This document shows, piece by piece, positions 10,381-20,390 of a stretch of 64,000 nucleotides of DNA. Position numbers and translations under genes: made by a program. Source of the DNA: Kamptonema formosum PCC 10802. GTDB taxonomy: Bacteria > Cyanobacteriota > Cyanobacteriia > Cyanobacteriales > Oscillatoriaceae. The stretch's first letter is position 1; every line of letters starts with the position of its first letter. Location: assembly GCF_000332335.1 (NCBI RefSeq), contig NZ_KB235948.1, forward strand, positions 4,465,492 through 4,529,491. The letters are read 5' to 3'. Under the pieces are notes generated by a model. The model was not told the origin of the DNA, made no database searches, and saw nothing but the letters and a program-made list of their open reading frames with translations.

Positions 10381-10970
10381 GCCATCACCGGGGCGGAAAG
10401 CTGCGAAGCGGTGCGGCGCACAGTGGCTACAGTTTGCGGCAAAACGCCCACGAGACGAGCAAAAGCCTCATCCGAGATTTGGCTCACCGTCTGCGGGTCA
10501 AAGTAATGCTCAAACTGGGTCAAGACAGTTTGGGCTCGCTGCATCGGTGCCGCGTTTTGCGTCAGCTGTTCGATTAAGCGAATCCAGTGACGGCGAATCG
10601 AGAAAGCCTTCTGTCGCTCTTGGTGGGATTCGGGATAGACCAAAGCCAGATCGCCCACCGGCACGATTTGCTGGCAGTCCACATCCAAGAAGCCGCCGAC
10701 CGCCGCTCCCGGGCCAGCAAACTCAGCGTGGAAGCGCTTGTAGATAATTAAGCCGCAGCGGCGATTTTTAGCCACCGCCAGCAGCTGTCCGCTGCCTATC
10801 TGGGCGAGGATTTCCGATTTTCGAGCGTGCAAGATCAAGCTCTGGCAAGGGGTGGGAGTTTTTGTTGCCAATCGTTCAGTGTTCTGTGAGCTGAGGGTAT
10901 GAATGCCGGTGCTTGAGTTATGCACGGCGTCAAAAGCTTTGCTCTCGTGCTGCTGGTTATTGCGATTCAT
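10377..10970 (-). CDS. Conserved-looking hypothetical protein
   Basis: A protein of 197 residues from the ATG at 10970, which has a GGAG ribosome-binding site about 9 nt upstream. A longer start at 11006 exists but lacks this. The polar N-terminal 50 residues (Asn/Gln/Ser/Thr-rich) look disordered. The rest has a compact alpha/beta part with LILHARKSEILAQIGSGQLLAVAKNRRCGLIIYK and GGFLDVDCQQIVPVGDLALVYPE, then a helical C-terminus. No transmembrane segment or known catalytic motif is apparent. I do not recognise the family. It is monocistronic, convergent with hisC and separated from it by tandem repeats. Coding-like composition, a good RBS and lack of overlap argue that it is real. Confidence 0.7.
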   Translation of the reverse strand: MNRNNQQHESKAFDAVHNSSTGIHTLSSQNTERLATKTPTPCQSLILHARKSEILAQIGSGQLLAVAKNRRCGLIIYKRFHAEFAGPGAAVGGFLDVDCQQIVPVGDLALVYPESHQERQKAFSIRRHWIRLIEQLTQNAAPMQRAQTVLTQFEHYFDPQTVSQISDEAFARLVGVLPQTVATVRRTASQLSAPVMA

Positions 10971-11006
10971 CTGAAATTCACTCCTGCTGCGTGCACCAAA
11001 ACCCAA

Positions 11007-11429
11007 AGCCCAGAAGGTGACTCAATTAGGTGTACTTTTGGAAGACCCATGCGGATGGGAGTCCCATCTGTAATATCAATGATGACTTGGTGGCGCGGCT
11101 TGTAATAACAAGATTTAGTAAATCTTAGCCGCCCTACCCCCCAGCTTTTGTGAAGATTTTTTAAAGCCGGTCTGAGAGTTCCCACGCAGGGAGCGTTCCG
11201 GGAAAGACAGGACTGAAATGCTATATTTAGATTACTTCCGGTTTATTGATTGGAATTAATTCCTGTCCTGCTCTAACTAAAATAGTGTTTTTATGCCCTA
11301 ATAAAGTAAACTAATCAACCGTAATTTATATCATCTCCCATCTTCCGCCACCGCGCAAGGCCATCAGGAAGCACTGTTTGACACCGGCACGGGAGCCGCC
11401 GGTGGCGGGGAGGGCGGCTGCGCCTGAGT
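11007..11429. other. Intergenic region, no gene seen
   Basis: It separates two minus-strand genes. It includes a short G/C palindrome near 11045-11072 (GACCCATGCGGATGGGAGTCCC). Neither strand carries a credible coding sequence. Confidence 0.5.
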
Positions 11430-12053
11430 TCAGTGTCTTTGGGCGAGGTCCTTGCGCAGCAACATCCGCTTGGGCTGTCCCAGCAACCAAGAATGCCAGG
11501 GGCTGTCAGCCTCCTGCAGCCGGTAGCCCACCTTGAAATAGAGCCGGCGAGCCTGATGGTTATTTTCCAGGACGTGCAGGTAGATGTCTCGGAAGCCCCA
11601 TTCGAGGGCCATGCGTTCGCAGGCGAGCAGCAATTGCCCAGCCACTCCCTGGCGGCGGCTCTCCTGTTGCACAGCCAGATTAGACACATAGGGATATTGG
11701 GAGTCACAGTGAGGCCAGGAATGGATGGAGCGCAGCGCCATTTCCACCGTGCCGACGATAGCTGGCTGGATGTGGGTTGGGGTTTTGGGCGAGACATCGA
11801 TAGCCACAAAGCAGACGTAGTGCGCCGTGGCAAAGCGGAGCCGGTGCCGCAAGTCTTCATAGATGCTCATGCGCAAGAATGGATAAACCCAGCGCATCAG
11901 ACCCTCGCGAGAGTGAAAGCTATCGGTGAGGATCTCAGCAAGGCAGGTCAGATCCTGCGGTTGGGCAGCACGGATGAGCAAGCGGTTAGAACCGGCATCA
12001 GAGCCGGAAAAATCTGGCTTGCCTGGGGTTGCGGAGGAAAAGCAGGGGTTCAC
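11430..12053 (-). CDS. GNAT-family N-acetyltransferase
   Basis: A protein of 207 residues with the Gcn5-related acetyltransferase fold. LLIRAAQPQDLTCLAEI marks beta1/alpha1. IVGTVEMALRSI is the central strand, VSNLAVQQESRRQGVAGQLL is the acetyl-CoA pyrophosphate-binding motif A (Q/RxxGxxG/A), and YLHVLENNHQARRLYFKVGY is motif B. The substrate cannot be told; family members acetylate ribosomal proteins, small amines or antibiotics. The first about 25 residues precede the fold and may be dispensable or a start-site error. It stands alone on the minus strand beside a long gene-free region. Confidence 0.9.
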   Translation of the reverse strand: MNPCFSSATPGKPDFSGSDAGSNRLLIRAAQPQDLTCLAEILTDSFHSREGLMRWVYPFLRMSIYEDLRHRLRFATAHYVCFVAIDVSPKTPTHIQPAIVGTVEMALRSIHSWPHCDSQYPYVSNLAVQQESRRQGVAGQLLLACERMALEWGFRDIYLHVLENNHQARRLYFKVGYRLQEADSPWHSWLLGQPKRMLLRKDLAQRH

Positions 12054-14330
12054 AACTAAACTCAGGATACTTGCGAGATCGTCCTAAATTCTGCGGGCAG
12101 CTGAGAGCGGCGTTCCATAAAGGCATGGTGTCAAATTTTATAGATTTGACTTCAGAGGGGAGATCCGTGCGCCAAAACTCACACAAACTGACCTGGAGTT
12201 ATACCCTCAGGAGTTGAAGCAAGTTTTCTGTTTGTCCGCGGGAGTGGGTTCTCCGGGGTATCAACGGGGAACGAATCCTCAGCCTTTGAAATAGCTTTAG
12301 ATAGGAAGCACTGTTCCGGGAGCGCCACCTTGATTCTCCCTCATTGTGCCTTACAGCTTAGCATTTCGGCCAGTACGCCGTGGGGAATAGGCGCAGCTGC
12401 GAGTGCCAATTGCCTCCCTCCCTGTTGGCGTCCAGTTTCCAACCCTAACCTGCAATGTCAAAGGGCCACTCTATTGGGAGCTGCCAAATCCTCTGCTGCG
12501 ATCGAGGCACTCCCCCACCCAGTTGAGATCGCGAGGCGCGCTACTGAAAGCGAAGACTGTATTTATAAGACCGCTGTTTCTCTTCAGCCGGTTTCCAAAA
12601 AATGTCCGCCCTTCCCCTCTCTAGGTTTAAATATTTTATGGAGACAATCCAGCGCTACTCATTCTCTTTTTCTCAAGATGAGTTGCCTGCTATCTCTCCC
12701 CCGCCGCCTATCAAACCTTATTTTTTTGTTATGCCCGCTAAAAAAAAATGCGTAAAATCTCTTTATTTCGCCCTCAGGCATAACCGGAAATGCTGCTGAA
12801 ATGATTAAAAATAAGGGCGGTCTTGTAGGACATGCAATCTTTGAAAGGCAGGGGGTGAGGAAATCATAATATTTCCCCTGAATTTACGGGGTTATTGCTG
12901 GAAAAGCTAGCCCTTCAATCTTCTTCCAGAAAGGAGGAACAGTAGCGCTCGCGGCTTACCGGAATTGCCTGGATATTGAGATTATACCACTAGCAGAGCA
13001 ATTTGGCAAGAGAATAGAGTAAATTAAGGCAACTTTGTGGCGTTTCCGCGTCCCCCGAGCAGCCCTTGGCAGGGGTTGGCAGTCCCGCCTTAATGTCAGC
13101 GGAGCCGCACCAGAGGGGCGCGGTGTTGGAGTGGGTGCCGGCAGGGCAAGCGGTCGATTGGCAGAGCAATTGGGCTCTCAAAGGACGCGGATGTGGGGCG
13201 TGAGACGGAATAAGGGACAGGAGACGGAGGTCTAGCCCCACAGCCGGCGGACAGATGGTTCCTGTCGGAATGCCTGAGCTGGCGGAAGTTGCCGCAGCCA
13301 GAGAATCAACAGGCCGGCCTGTTGGTATACTGAACTGTACCCAACCTGTAAGGCGCTCTCGCACCGCGGAACCTGAGGCAGGGCGCGAGCGTAGGCTTGG
13401 CGGGGTTGCAGCCACAGGAGCGTGTGACAGCGGTGGCGCAAGGCACGGGCACCGATTCAAATCCGGAGCGGCTGCCGGTTTTGGCTTCGTGGCGGCTAGG
13501 CTGCGAATAGCCGTGGCAAAACAGCACCGGAAAACACCCCAGCAGGGGGGAGCGGCTTGCGGATGAGAGTTTTTCACTGATTGACCGCTCCCCAAGCTCC
13601 CGGCGCTCACTCAAACCCAAGGAGGGCATCGGTGCCTCTGGTTGGGGTTAGGTGTTAGTTTTTAGAGGGAATCTTAATAAGTAAGAACATTGCCCCCACC
13701 GGCTGTCAGATGAGAGAGTTTCCTGGCAGCTAGCTTGCAGGCTTATTGGCTGTATTAGGATCGTACATAAGGAGTGCATCAACCAATGGAAGTGCGGGGC
13801 TCTCACCACCCAGGAAGGGCACGGTCCGGTGCTCGCCTGCCGCTTGCCTGTCCAGTTTTTCGGCTGGCACCGACTGCGCCGCAGTGCCAGACCGCAGGTC
13901 ACACCATCACACCCAAAGGATCGCTCCTTTGACTGAGATGACAATTCGGGTTGCTTTTTTCAAGTCCCCTGACGCCGCGCCTGACCTGCGGATTCTCCCA
14001 GGTCCGGTGTTAAAGGTTGAGCGCGGCAGCAATGGGCGCACACCCCCCAGGGGGACTGGGGACGCCCGCCACCGGCACCTTTGGGCTGACGCAACCACGG
14101 CCCCACACCCCCTGGCACGCCTTGCTGCCGGTGGGGGCAGCATGACGGATTTCCAAAGGGGCTAGAGCGCCGGAGATTTTAGATTTTACAGTAGAGATTA
14201 ATCCGGGCATTCCAAACTAAAGCAAAACCTAAAATGACTGTATCCCTCCCTGCTACCCTCACGCTCGTAACCTCCTAGGCTTGATAAAACAATGTTGGAT
14301 CTAACTGCCCTAGCTGTAGGAGAGCGGTGC
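12054..14330. other. About 2.3 kb without a convincing gene
   Basis: Open frames here are short, overlap on both strands, and have Pro/Arg/Ser-rich compositions typical of non-coding GC-rich DNA. A hairpin (CTGGAAAAG...CTTCTTCCAG) lies at 12898-12939, in front of a GAAAGGAGG stretch. A direct read for tmRNA, RNase P RNA and SRP RNA landmarks finds none. The region could hide small RNAs, a decayed gene or a long cyaC leader. Confidence 0.5.
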
Positions 14331-17300
14331 ATGACCTCCCAAGAAAACAGTAAGCCCAAAATTCTGGTTGTCGATGACGAACCGGATAACCTGGATCTGC
14401 TTTACCGCACCTTCCACGAGGAATATAAAGTGCTGAGGGCAGAGAGCGGACCGGCGGCGCTGGATATTCTCGCCACCGAGGGAGATATTGCCGTGATCAT
14501 CTCCGACCAGCGCATGCCCCTGATGAGCGGGACCGAGTTTCTCAGCCTCACCGCCACCCACTATCCAGACGTGATCCGGATTATTCTCACCGGCTACACC
14601 GATGTGGAAGACCTGGTGGAAGCGATCAACGCCGGCAAGGTGTTCAAGTACGTCACCAAACCCTGGGACGCCGAACACCTGCAATCCGTCGTGCGGCAAG
14701 CCGTGGACACCCACAACGTCCTGAAAGCCCGGACGCGGGAGCTCTGCCGCACCCTGCGCCAGGAATCGCTGCTGAATGTGGTGACCAATACGATTCGCTC
14801 GCGCACCAACTACCGGCAGATTCTCCAGACGATCGTAGAGACAGTTGGCCAGATGTTTGAGGTCACCTGCTGCATCCTGCGTCCGGTTCAGGACGACCAG
14901 ATGGTGGACGAATGGTTCGTCTACCGCAGCAAGACTGAGGAGAAAACCTCTCTCAACGGAGCCGCATCGAGAGAGCCGGCAGGCGTAAGTGCCGAGTTGG
15001 CCCAGACGGTTTGGGACACTCGCGATGTCGAGGTGATCAACGATACAGAAACTGACCCGCGATTCAGTGAGACAGAGGAGGGCGTCGCCCGCGCCGCAGC
15101 GTGCCGGTCGGCCAATATCCGCTCCAGTCTGGTGGTGCCGCTGTTCTGCCGGCTGGATCTGATGGCCGTGCTGGCCCTGCACCAAATGGGTGAGCCGCGC
15201 ACCTGGCAGGATGACGAGGTGCAGATGGTGATTATGGTGGCGGATCAAGCGGCTCTGGCCCTGGCCCAGGCGCGAGCTTACGAGCAAGTGCGGGCCCTGG
15301 CCAAACGAGAGGCCCTGATCAACACGATCACGTCGGCGATTCGCTCCAGCCTCAACCCGACCGACATTTTTGCGGCGATCACCCAACAGCTGGGACAAGC
15401 CCTGCACGCAGATGGCTGCGCCCTGTCCCTGTGGACGGAGGAAGATGAGTACGTGCAGTGTGTGGGACTGTATGACGCGGGGCTGCAGGAGGTGGAAGTC
15501 CAGGCGATTGGGGAAGGGGCGGACGCCAAAAGTAAAGACACCTCTCGCTACCTGCCTAGGTCGGTGGTGCCGATTCGCGGCAATCCGGTGCTGCTGCAGC
15601 TGCTGATGTCGCGAAAGCCGGTGGTGGTCAGCGATCTGGAAGCCAAGCCAGAACTGAACGTGCTGGACTTGCCCCTCCGATCGCCGGCGCGGGCGCTGCT
15701 GGTGGTGCCCCTGCAGTCGGAGGGCCAAATTATCGGCAGCATTTCCCTGCGCACGACGGCAAAACCCCGCCAGTGGTCGGCGTCCGATATCGAGCTGGCC
15801 CAAGCTGTGGCGGCGCAGGCAGCTATCGCAGTGCAGCAGTCCAGGCTCTATCAAAAAACTCGCCAGCAGGCGGAACGGCTTATGGAGCTAGACCGGCTGA
15901 AAACGGAGTTTTTCCAAAATATTTCCCACGAGTTCCGCACGCCGCTGACGCTGATGATTGGCCCGCTGGAGTCAGCGGTCACCGAAGGCGCGGCTCTGCC
16001 CTACGAGCAGGCGGAAATCGCCCTGCGCAACTCCCGGCGCTTGCTGCGACTGGTCAACCAGCTGCTGGACTTGCAGCGCATCGATGCCGGTCGGATGCAG
16101 CCCACGTTTCGCCCCTGCGACTTGGTGGATTTCGTCAGCCAAACGGTGGATTCGTTTCGCCCCTACTGCCAGAAAAAAGGCATCGGGGTCTACACCCAGC
16201 TCAGCGACTGCCCCTCGGTTTACCTGGATCTGGAAAAGTTTGACAAGGTGCTGTACAATCTTCTCTCCAATGCGATGAAGTTTACGCCCAAGGGCGGCAG
16301 CATTACTGTCACCCTCCAGCGGGCTGGGGATCACTGCCTGCTGCAAGTGAGAGACACCGGCATTGGCATCCGCGCTGACCAAATCCCCCACCTGTTTGAG
16401 CGGTTCCGCCAAGCTGAGGGCTCGGCGAGCCGGTCTCACGAGGGCAGCGGTTTGGGGCTGGCTCTGGTGAAAGAACTGGTGGAGATCCACGGCGGCCAAA
16501 TTACTGTGGAGTCGGTTTACCGGTCAGGGGCTGCGTTCACGGTTTGGCTGCCCACCGGCACCGCCCACCTGCCTCCCGAACAAATTATTGAAGTGCCCAC
16601 GGGCGTGCTGCCCTCTCGCGCGGCAGAAGAGCTGGCTGATGTGGAGGTTGAGCAAGACTCTGAAGAGTTAGCGCTTCTCAGCGAGCAGTTTAGAACATTA
16701 ACTCAAAATTCTCCTCCTGCAGCGGAACGCTCAGCACATAAGCTAAAAGCTGACTCTCACGAGACTGTTTTGTTCGTGGATGACAATCCGGATTTGCGCA
16801 CTTATGTCTCTGGGATTCTCAAGCAGAAAGGCTATCAGGTAGTCGTCGCCCGCAATGGGGCGGAGGGATTCCAGCTGGCTCAGAAGCACCGCCCAGACAT
16901 GATAGTGACGGATTTGATGATGCCGCTGGTGTCCGGTTTGGATATGATTCGCATGATTCGGGAGGATCGGGGTTTAAAGGCAACGCCTGTGGTTTTGCTG
17001 ACGGCAAAGGCGAACGAAGAAACTCGCTTGGAAGGGGTGGAAAAGGGAGCCGACGCCTACCTGGCTAAGCCGTTTAATGACCGGGAGCTGCTGGCAACGG
17101 TGCGCAATTTGCTGGCGCTTAAGGCTCAGGAGCGGCGGGTGCAGGAACTCAATGCCTACCTCACTGAGTCGGTGCTCAAGCGGTTTTTGCCGCCTTCTAT
17201 GGTGCGCAAGGCGGCTGTGGGTGAGCTGGCGCTGGACTTGCGTCCAGAACCCCGGCTGATTACGATTTTGTTCAGCGATATTGTCGGCTTTACCCAGCTG

Positions 17301-17861
17301 GCGAATACGCTGCGCTCCCGCCGGGTGGCTGAGCTGCTCAATGAATATTTGGCGCAAATGACGCTGGCGGTGTTTGATAATGGCGGTACGGTGGACAAGT
17401 TTGTGGGAGATGCGGTCATGGCCCTGTTTGGGGCTCCGGAGGAGCTGACTCCCAATGAGCAGGTGCGGCGTGCGGTGGCGGCGGCGCAGCAAATGCAGCG
17501 CTCTCTGGCGCTGCTCAACCACCGCTGGCAAGAGCAGGGTTTGGTGGGCAGTGCCGGTGTGCCGCCGATTCAGTTCCGCTGCGGCATCCATCAGGGCACT
17601 GCTGTTGTGGGTATGTTCGGCAGCGAAGCCCGCGCTGATTACACTGCTATTGGGCCTTCGGTGAATATTGCGGCTCGGCTGCAAGAAGCGGCAGATCCGG
17701 GCAGCATTCTGGTTTCCGCTGCAGTGGCGGACTATCTCGATGAGGAGGAGATCACTAAGTTCCGCCCCCTGATGCTGAAGGGGATCGATGAGACGGTTCT
17801 CACTTTTGTCCTCCAAACCGAAACCGCCGGCCAGTCCCAGCTCCCGCTCACCGGCACATAA
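14331..17861 (+). CDS. cyaC: CyaC-type adenylate cyclase: REC-GAF-GAF-histidine kinase-REC-class III cyclase
   Basis: A protein of 1176 residues from the ATG at 14331; an in-frame ATG 39 nt upstream is less likely. Order: receiver 1 (KILVVDDEPD, phospho-Asp59 in ISDQRMP, TKPWD), two GAF domains (about 130-310 and 320-520), HisKA with His533 (NISHEFRTPL) and HATPase (NLLSNAMKF, DTGIGI, GSGLGLAL). Then receiver 2 (Asp861 in VTDLMMP), a short coil, and a class III cyclase with metal Asp983 (FSDIVGFT) and Asp1027 (FVGDAVMALFG), Lys1023 expected to contact adenine, and VNIAARLQ. This order and length match CyaC of Spirulina and Anabaena, where the kinase phosphorelays to receiver 2 to stimulate cAMP synthesis. 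No transmembrane segment is seen, so it is a cytosolic sensor whose ligand is presumably read by the GAF domains. It is monocistronic. Confidence 0.93.
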   Translation: MTSQENSKPKILVVDDEPDNLDLLYRTFHEEYKVLRAESGPAALDILATEGDIAVIISDQRMPLMSGTEFLSLTATHYPDVIRIILTGYTDVEDLVEAINAGKVFKYVTKPWDAEHLQSVVRQAVDTHNVLKARTRELCRTLRQESLLNVVTNTIRSRTNYRQILQTIVETVGQMFEVTCCILRPVQDDQMVDEWFVYRSKTEEKTSLNGAASREPAGVSAELAQTVWDTRDVEVINDTETDPRFSETEEGVARAAACRSANIRSSLVVPLFCRLDLMAVLALHQMGEPRTWQDDEVQMVIMVADQAALALAQARAYEQVRALAKREALINTITSAIRSSLNPTDIFAAITQQLGQALHADGCALSLWTEEDEYVQCVGLYDAGLQEVEVQAIGEGADAKSKDTSRYLPRSVVPIRGNPVLLQLLMSRKPVVVSDLEAKPELNVLDLPLRSPARALLVVPLQSEGQIIGSISLRTTAKPRQWSASDIELAQAVAAQAAIAVQQSRLYQKTRQQAERLMELDRLKTEFFQNISHEFRTPLTLMIGPLESAVTEGAALPYEQAEIALRNSRRLLRLVNQLLDLQRIDAGRMQPTFRPCDLVDFVSQTVDSFRPYCQKKGIGVYTQLSDCPSVYLDLEKFDKVLYNLLSNAMKFTPKGGSITVTLQRAGDHCLLQVRDTGIGIRADQIPHLFERFRQAEGSASRSHEGSGLGLALVKELVEIHGGQITVESVYRSGAAFTVWLPTGTAHLPPEQIIEVPTGVLPSRAAEELADVEVEQDSEELALLSEQFRTLTQNSPPAAERSAHKLKADSHETVLFVDDNPDLRTYVSGILKQKGYQVVVARNGAEGFQLAQKHRPDMIVTDLMMPLVSGLDMIRMIREDRGLKATPVVLLTAKANEETRLEGVEKGADAYLAKPFNDRELLATVRNLLALKAQERRVQELNAYLTESVLKRFLPPSMVRKAAVGELALDLRPEPRLITILFSDIVGFTQLANTLRSRRVAELLNEYLAQMTLAVFDNGGTVDKFVGDAVMALFGAPEELTPNEQVRRAVAAAQQMQRSLALLNHRWQEQGLVGSAGVPPIQFRCGIHQGTAVVGMFGSEARADYTAIGPSVNIAARLQEAADPGSILVSAAVADYLDEEEITKFRPLMLKGIDETVLTFVLQTETAGQSQLPLTGT

Positions 17862-18218
17862 GGTGTAATTGTCAATTGTTAATTGGAAATTGTTAGGCCC
17901 TGTGAGGACAGGGCTGGCTATAAAAGAAGTAACAATTAACTGTTAGCGATTAACGATTAACAAAACTTATGGCAGCCCGGTTGGGGAGTCCTTGCCCCAC
18001 AGAGGTCTGCCGGTGGGCCCGAACAACTTGTTATGCATTTAATTTGCGTCATCTATCTCTATGGCATCGTTTTCAGTGATACTGTAAAAGCCGCTGTGGG
18101 GGATATACCTAGTTTGAGAAAAGAGCAAATTAAAAGCCGAACAGCGCAATCTGGAGAGAGGGTGAGGGAAGACCGGCACCGCGCCGGCTGTGCAAATCAG
18201 GTTTTTTGGAAAATTTGC
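17862..18218. other. Gap after cyaC with candidate terminator hairpin
   Basis: GCCCTG-TGAGGA-CAGGGC at about 17896-17914 is a stable hairpin just after cyaC, followed by A/T-rich sequence rather than a clean T-run. AATTGTCAATTGTTAATTGG and ACAATTAACTGTTAGCGATTAACG repeats flank it, a common short-repeat style in cyanobacterial gaps. No gene is visible. Confidence 0.45.
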
Positions 18219-18246
18219 TTGACTTGTCTGGAGGTTGTGTTAATAT
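18219..18246 (+). promoter_or_regulatory. Putative promoter of tRNA-Gly
   Basis: TTGACT (18219-18224) and TAATAT (18241-18246) with a 16-bp spacer form a good sigma70-type promoter about 80 bp upstream of the tRNA. It fits transcription of a single tRNA from its own promoter. Confidence 0.55.
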
Positions 18247-18327
18247 AGAGAAGGCTCGGTTAAAGAGCCATAAAAAAAATAGTGTCAGTGGGGCTAAACC
18301 CCAACTGCAAAGGCTAACTGTGTCGGT

Positions 18328-18398
18328 GCGGGCGTAGTTTAGTGGTAAAACTATAGCCTTCCAAGCTATTAATGCGGGTTCGATTCCCGCCGCCCGCT
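18328..18398 (+). tRNA. tRNA-Gly (anticodon UCC)
   Basis: A complete cloverleaf of 71 nt. The acceptor stem is GCGGGCG/CGCCCGC, the D-arm GTTT...AAAC, the anticodon stem ATAGC/GCTAT with loop CTTCCAA (UCC reads GGA/GGG), and the T-arm GCGGG-TTCGATT-CCCGC. The discriminator base is T and the CCA end is not encoded. Short length and absent long variable arm fit tRNA-Gly. Confidence 0.96.
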
Positions 18399-18681
18399 TT
18401 GATAAAACCTAGCTGATATAAGGGTTTCAGCCAATAATTCCTGTTAGGATGGGTTTGGTAATCTATCCTAACAGCTGTTTTTTGGGCGGAGTTTGGGGGA
18501 GAGAAGAGTGGGGAATTCCCCCAAACAAAAGGTTTTATTTATTATCAGCTGAGGGCTGCAATTGCGGATCTGCGGCGATTGGACAGCTGAAAGCGGGGTT
18601 AGAGGGATTGCCGGTGAGGTGCCGGTGGGGTGCCGGTGGGTGGGGGTGGGTGGGGGTGGGGACAGTACAGTCAGGGTTGTT

Positions 18682-19437
18682 CTAAACAGTCATTCCCCTG
18701 CAGGCGGTGTGGTGACTTCTAATCAGCGCCGTTAATTCGCCCATCGTCAGCCAGGGTCGTTTTGCATGGAGCATACGATGGCAGTTTGAACAAACAAGAG
18801 CTAGGTCTTCAATATGCGTTTTCTCCCCAGGTCTTAAAGTATGAAGGGGCTTCAGGTGATGGCACTCGATAAAACCTTTACCATGTTCGCCGTAAGTTTG
18901 CTCAAAGTCAAAGCCGCACGCTTCGCAGAATAAGCGACCGTGTTCTTTCAGGAATTTGGACTTGCGCTGATTGACTAGCTTTTGACTTCGCTCCCTTAGC
19001 CTGTGAACCTTTGTTAAAATCCGACCTTCTTCAGCCTCTTCAACGCCGTCAACTTCCTCCTCATTTGAGGTTTCCGGCAGTGCTTCGTCTGAACTTACTA
19101 TCGCACGAATAGCTTCGGCTAACTGCCGACATTTTTCAGGAGCATTAGCAAATTCTTGCCAGACAGTTTCTTCAGCCTTACCACCTCTCTGAAGCCCGGA
19201 ACCTTGGTAGGCAGGGTCTAGACGTAAGAAGTTGCGGAGCTTCATATGGACGCTGTTTGGATTCCGGTAGCGCTCGTCACGGTAAGAATAAGTGTGCAGT
19301 CTTAGCTTGTTCAGCAGATCGCTAAGTTCCATAATTTCGGAGCTATTCTTTGCAGGTATCGATGGTTTGTGGCGCAGGTATAGTTCCAGAGCCAGGATTA
19401 GTTCATCTCTATGCCAAGGAGGGTTTTTCATTCCCAT
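18682..19437 (-). CDS. HNH endonuclease, McrA/restriction-like
   Basis: A protein of 251 residues. The C-terminal zinc-HNH nuclease is clear: CEACGFDFEQTYGEHG, then FIECHHLKPL, then LALVCSNCHRMLHA, giving paired Cys ligands and the HH catalytic pair. The N-terminal 110 residues (WHRDELILALELYL, LSDLLNKL, RNPNSVHMKLRNFLRLDP) resemble the head domain seen in many solitary HNH restriction-type proteins. An acidic linker (about 125-140) joins the halves. Such proteins may be type IV enzymes cutting modified DNA, or the nuclease of a type II system. A C5-cytosine methyltransferase lies 1.6 kb away across queD, on the other strand. Partnership is possible but not shown by an operon. Start 19437 or 19431. 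Confidence 0.85.
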   Translation of the reverse strand: MGMKNPPWHRDELILALELYLRHKPSIPAKNSSEIMELSDLLNKLRLHTYSYRDERYRNPNSVHMKLRNFLRLDPAYQGSGLQRGGKAEETVWQEFANAPEKCRQLAEAIRAIVSSDEALPETSNEEEVDGVEEAEEGRILTKVHRLRERSQKLVNQRKSKFLKEHGRLFCEACGFDFEQTYGEHGKGFIECHHLKPLHTLRPGEKTHIEDLALVCSNCHRMLHAKRPWLTMGELTALIRSHHTACRGMTV

Positions 19438-19510
19438 TTACCACTCTCGCTCTACTCAATAAAACTCTCGTAGCTATTAGAGGGCTTTCAGAAGAATTAT
19501 GTTATTAAGA

Positions 19511-19806
19511 TATAGCAATGGACAGTCAGTTTAGGACAGCGCCGGAACGCTGCGCTTACAAAGCCGTTGCAGGAAGTACGCACTTCGGGAGATTGGGACA
19601 GGCAAGATGCCTGTCCTGCGAAGTATAGCAGTAGGCAGTTAGGTTAGGGCATTAGATCAAGAGGGCAGGCGAGACGCCTGCCCTACGCCTTTTATCCCTA
19701 GGCCACTGATGTCCGCGCCCAATATGACTACTGCTATATATCCGTAAGGCAGGCGTTCTCTCCGACCCTCAATGTCTAATGTCCTAACCAATTTGGCTAG
19801 TGCTAG
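19511..19806. repeat. MITE-like TATAGCAGTA element, nested copies
   Basis: One complete copy runs from TATAGCAGTAGGCAGTTAGG (19624) to GACTACTGCTATATA (19740). It contains the 9-3-9 palindrome GGGCAGGCG...CGCCTGCCC at 19663-19683. A partial left end (19511) and a degenerate right end (CTAATGTCCTAACC...TAGTGCTA, to 19806) flank it. A second palindrome of the same family lies at 19597-19617. There is no transposase gene. Confidence 0.75.
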
Positions 19807-20000
19807 AGTAGGGCATACAGGCGATTGCCTTACTTGCGAGTTTATGAGTAGGATAACACAATTAAATGCACTTAATTCTTCCTCAGACTCGCCGTAACCG
19901 CGTGCGGGAAGGGGGCTGCAGGGTCGGGTATCTTATCTTCACACCCACCGGCACCCTCACCCCAAGGAGAAAAACTCAACCCTCCCCAGAAGACCTCACC

Positions 20001-20390
20001 TCAGTCATCCTCGTACTCCACCCAAGAATTGGGAGTCTCAGACACAGCCACCTTCAACTGCACCCCCACCGGCACCCGCCGCTTCGTCTCATCATAGATA
20101 TACTTAGCAATCATCTCCGCCGTTGTCTCATACTCCGCCGGCATCACCTCATTGAGGACGCAGTGATCCAGCCCTCCCTTACTCACATCTTGCTTGGCCC
20201 AGCGCAGCGTCTTGAAATCCGCCACCATCACTTCGTGAGGGCAGTATTGCGAGGCGTGCAGCTTCTGTGAAGTCGCCTCCACCCGCACTCTGTAGGTGTG
20301 CCCGTGCATTCGCCCGCATGGCCCATCATAGTCTCGGATAAAATGGGCGCTGTCAAAGGTAAACTCCGTGCGCACTGTCCACTTGGGCAT
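20001..20390 (-). CDS. queD: 6-carboxytetrahydropterin synthase (QueD/PTPS family)
   Basis: A protein of 129 residues from the ATG at 20390 (MPKWTVRTEFTF); the upstream start at 20408 is unlikely. The zinc site is His16 (DSAHF) with His29 and His31 in CGRMHGHTY, and the catalytic Cys25 sits in that same motif. DHCVLNE and VSETPNSWVEY supply the remaining catalytic His and substrate-binding Glu. QueD turns dihydroneopterin triphosphate into 6-carboxytetrahydropterin on the way to preQ0 and queuosine; the related PTPS makes 6-pyruvoyl-tetrahydropterin. The CxxxHGH arrangement and short length favour QueD. No other queuosine gene is nearby. It stands alone between the HNH nuclease and the DNA methyltransferase. 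Confidence 0.92.
   Translation of the reverse strand: MPKWTVRTEFTFDSAHFIRDYDGPCGRMHGHTYRVRVEATSQKLHASQYCPHEVMVADFKTLRWAKQDVSKGGLDHCVLNEVMPAEYETTAEMIAKYIYDETKRRVPVGVQLKVAVSETPNSWVEYEDD

Noticed and set aside
12330-12755. Possible 141-residue protein
   Set aside because: No ribosome-binding site, no family-like blocks, and Ser/Leu/Pro/Cys composition typical of random frames.
12990-13610. Possible 206-residue minus-strand protein overlapped by a 103-residue plus-strand frame
   Set aside because: Composition is Pro/Ala/Ser/Cys-rich, frames overlap on both strands, and no start signal is present.
14310-15854. 514-residue open frame antisense to cyaC
   Set aside because: It lies fully within the CyaC coding sequence, is rich in His, Arg and Gln as expected for antisense of a GC-rich gene, and has no recognisable domain.
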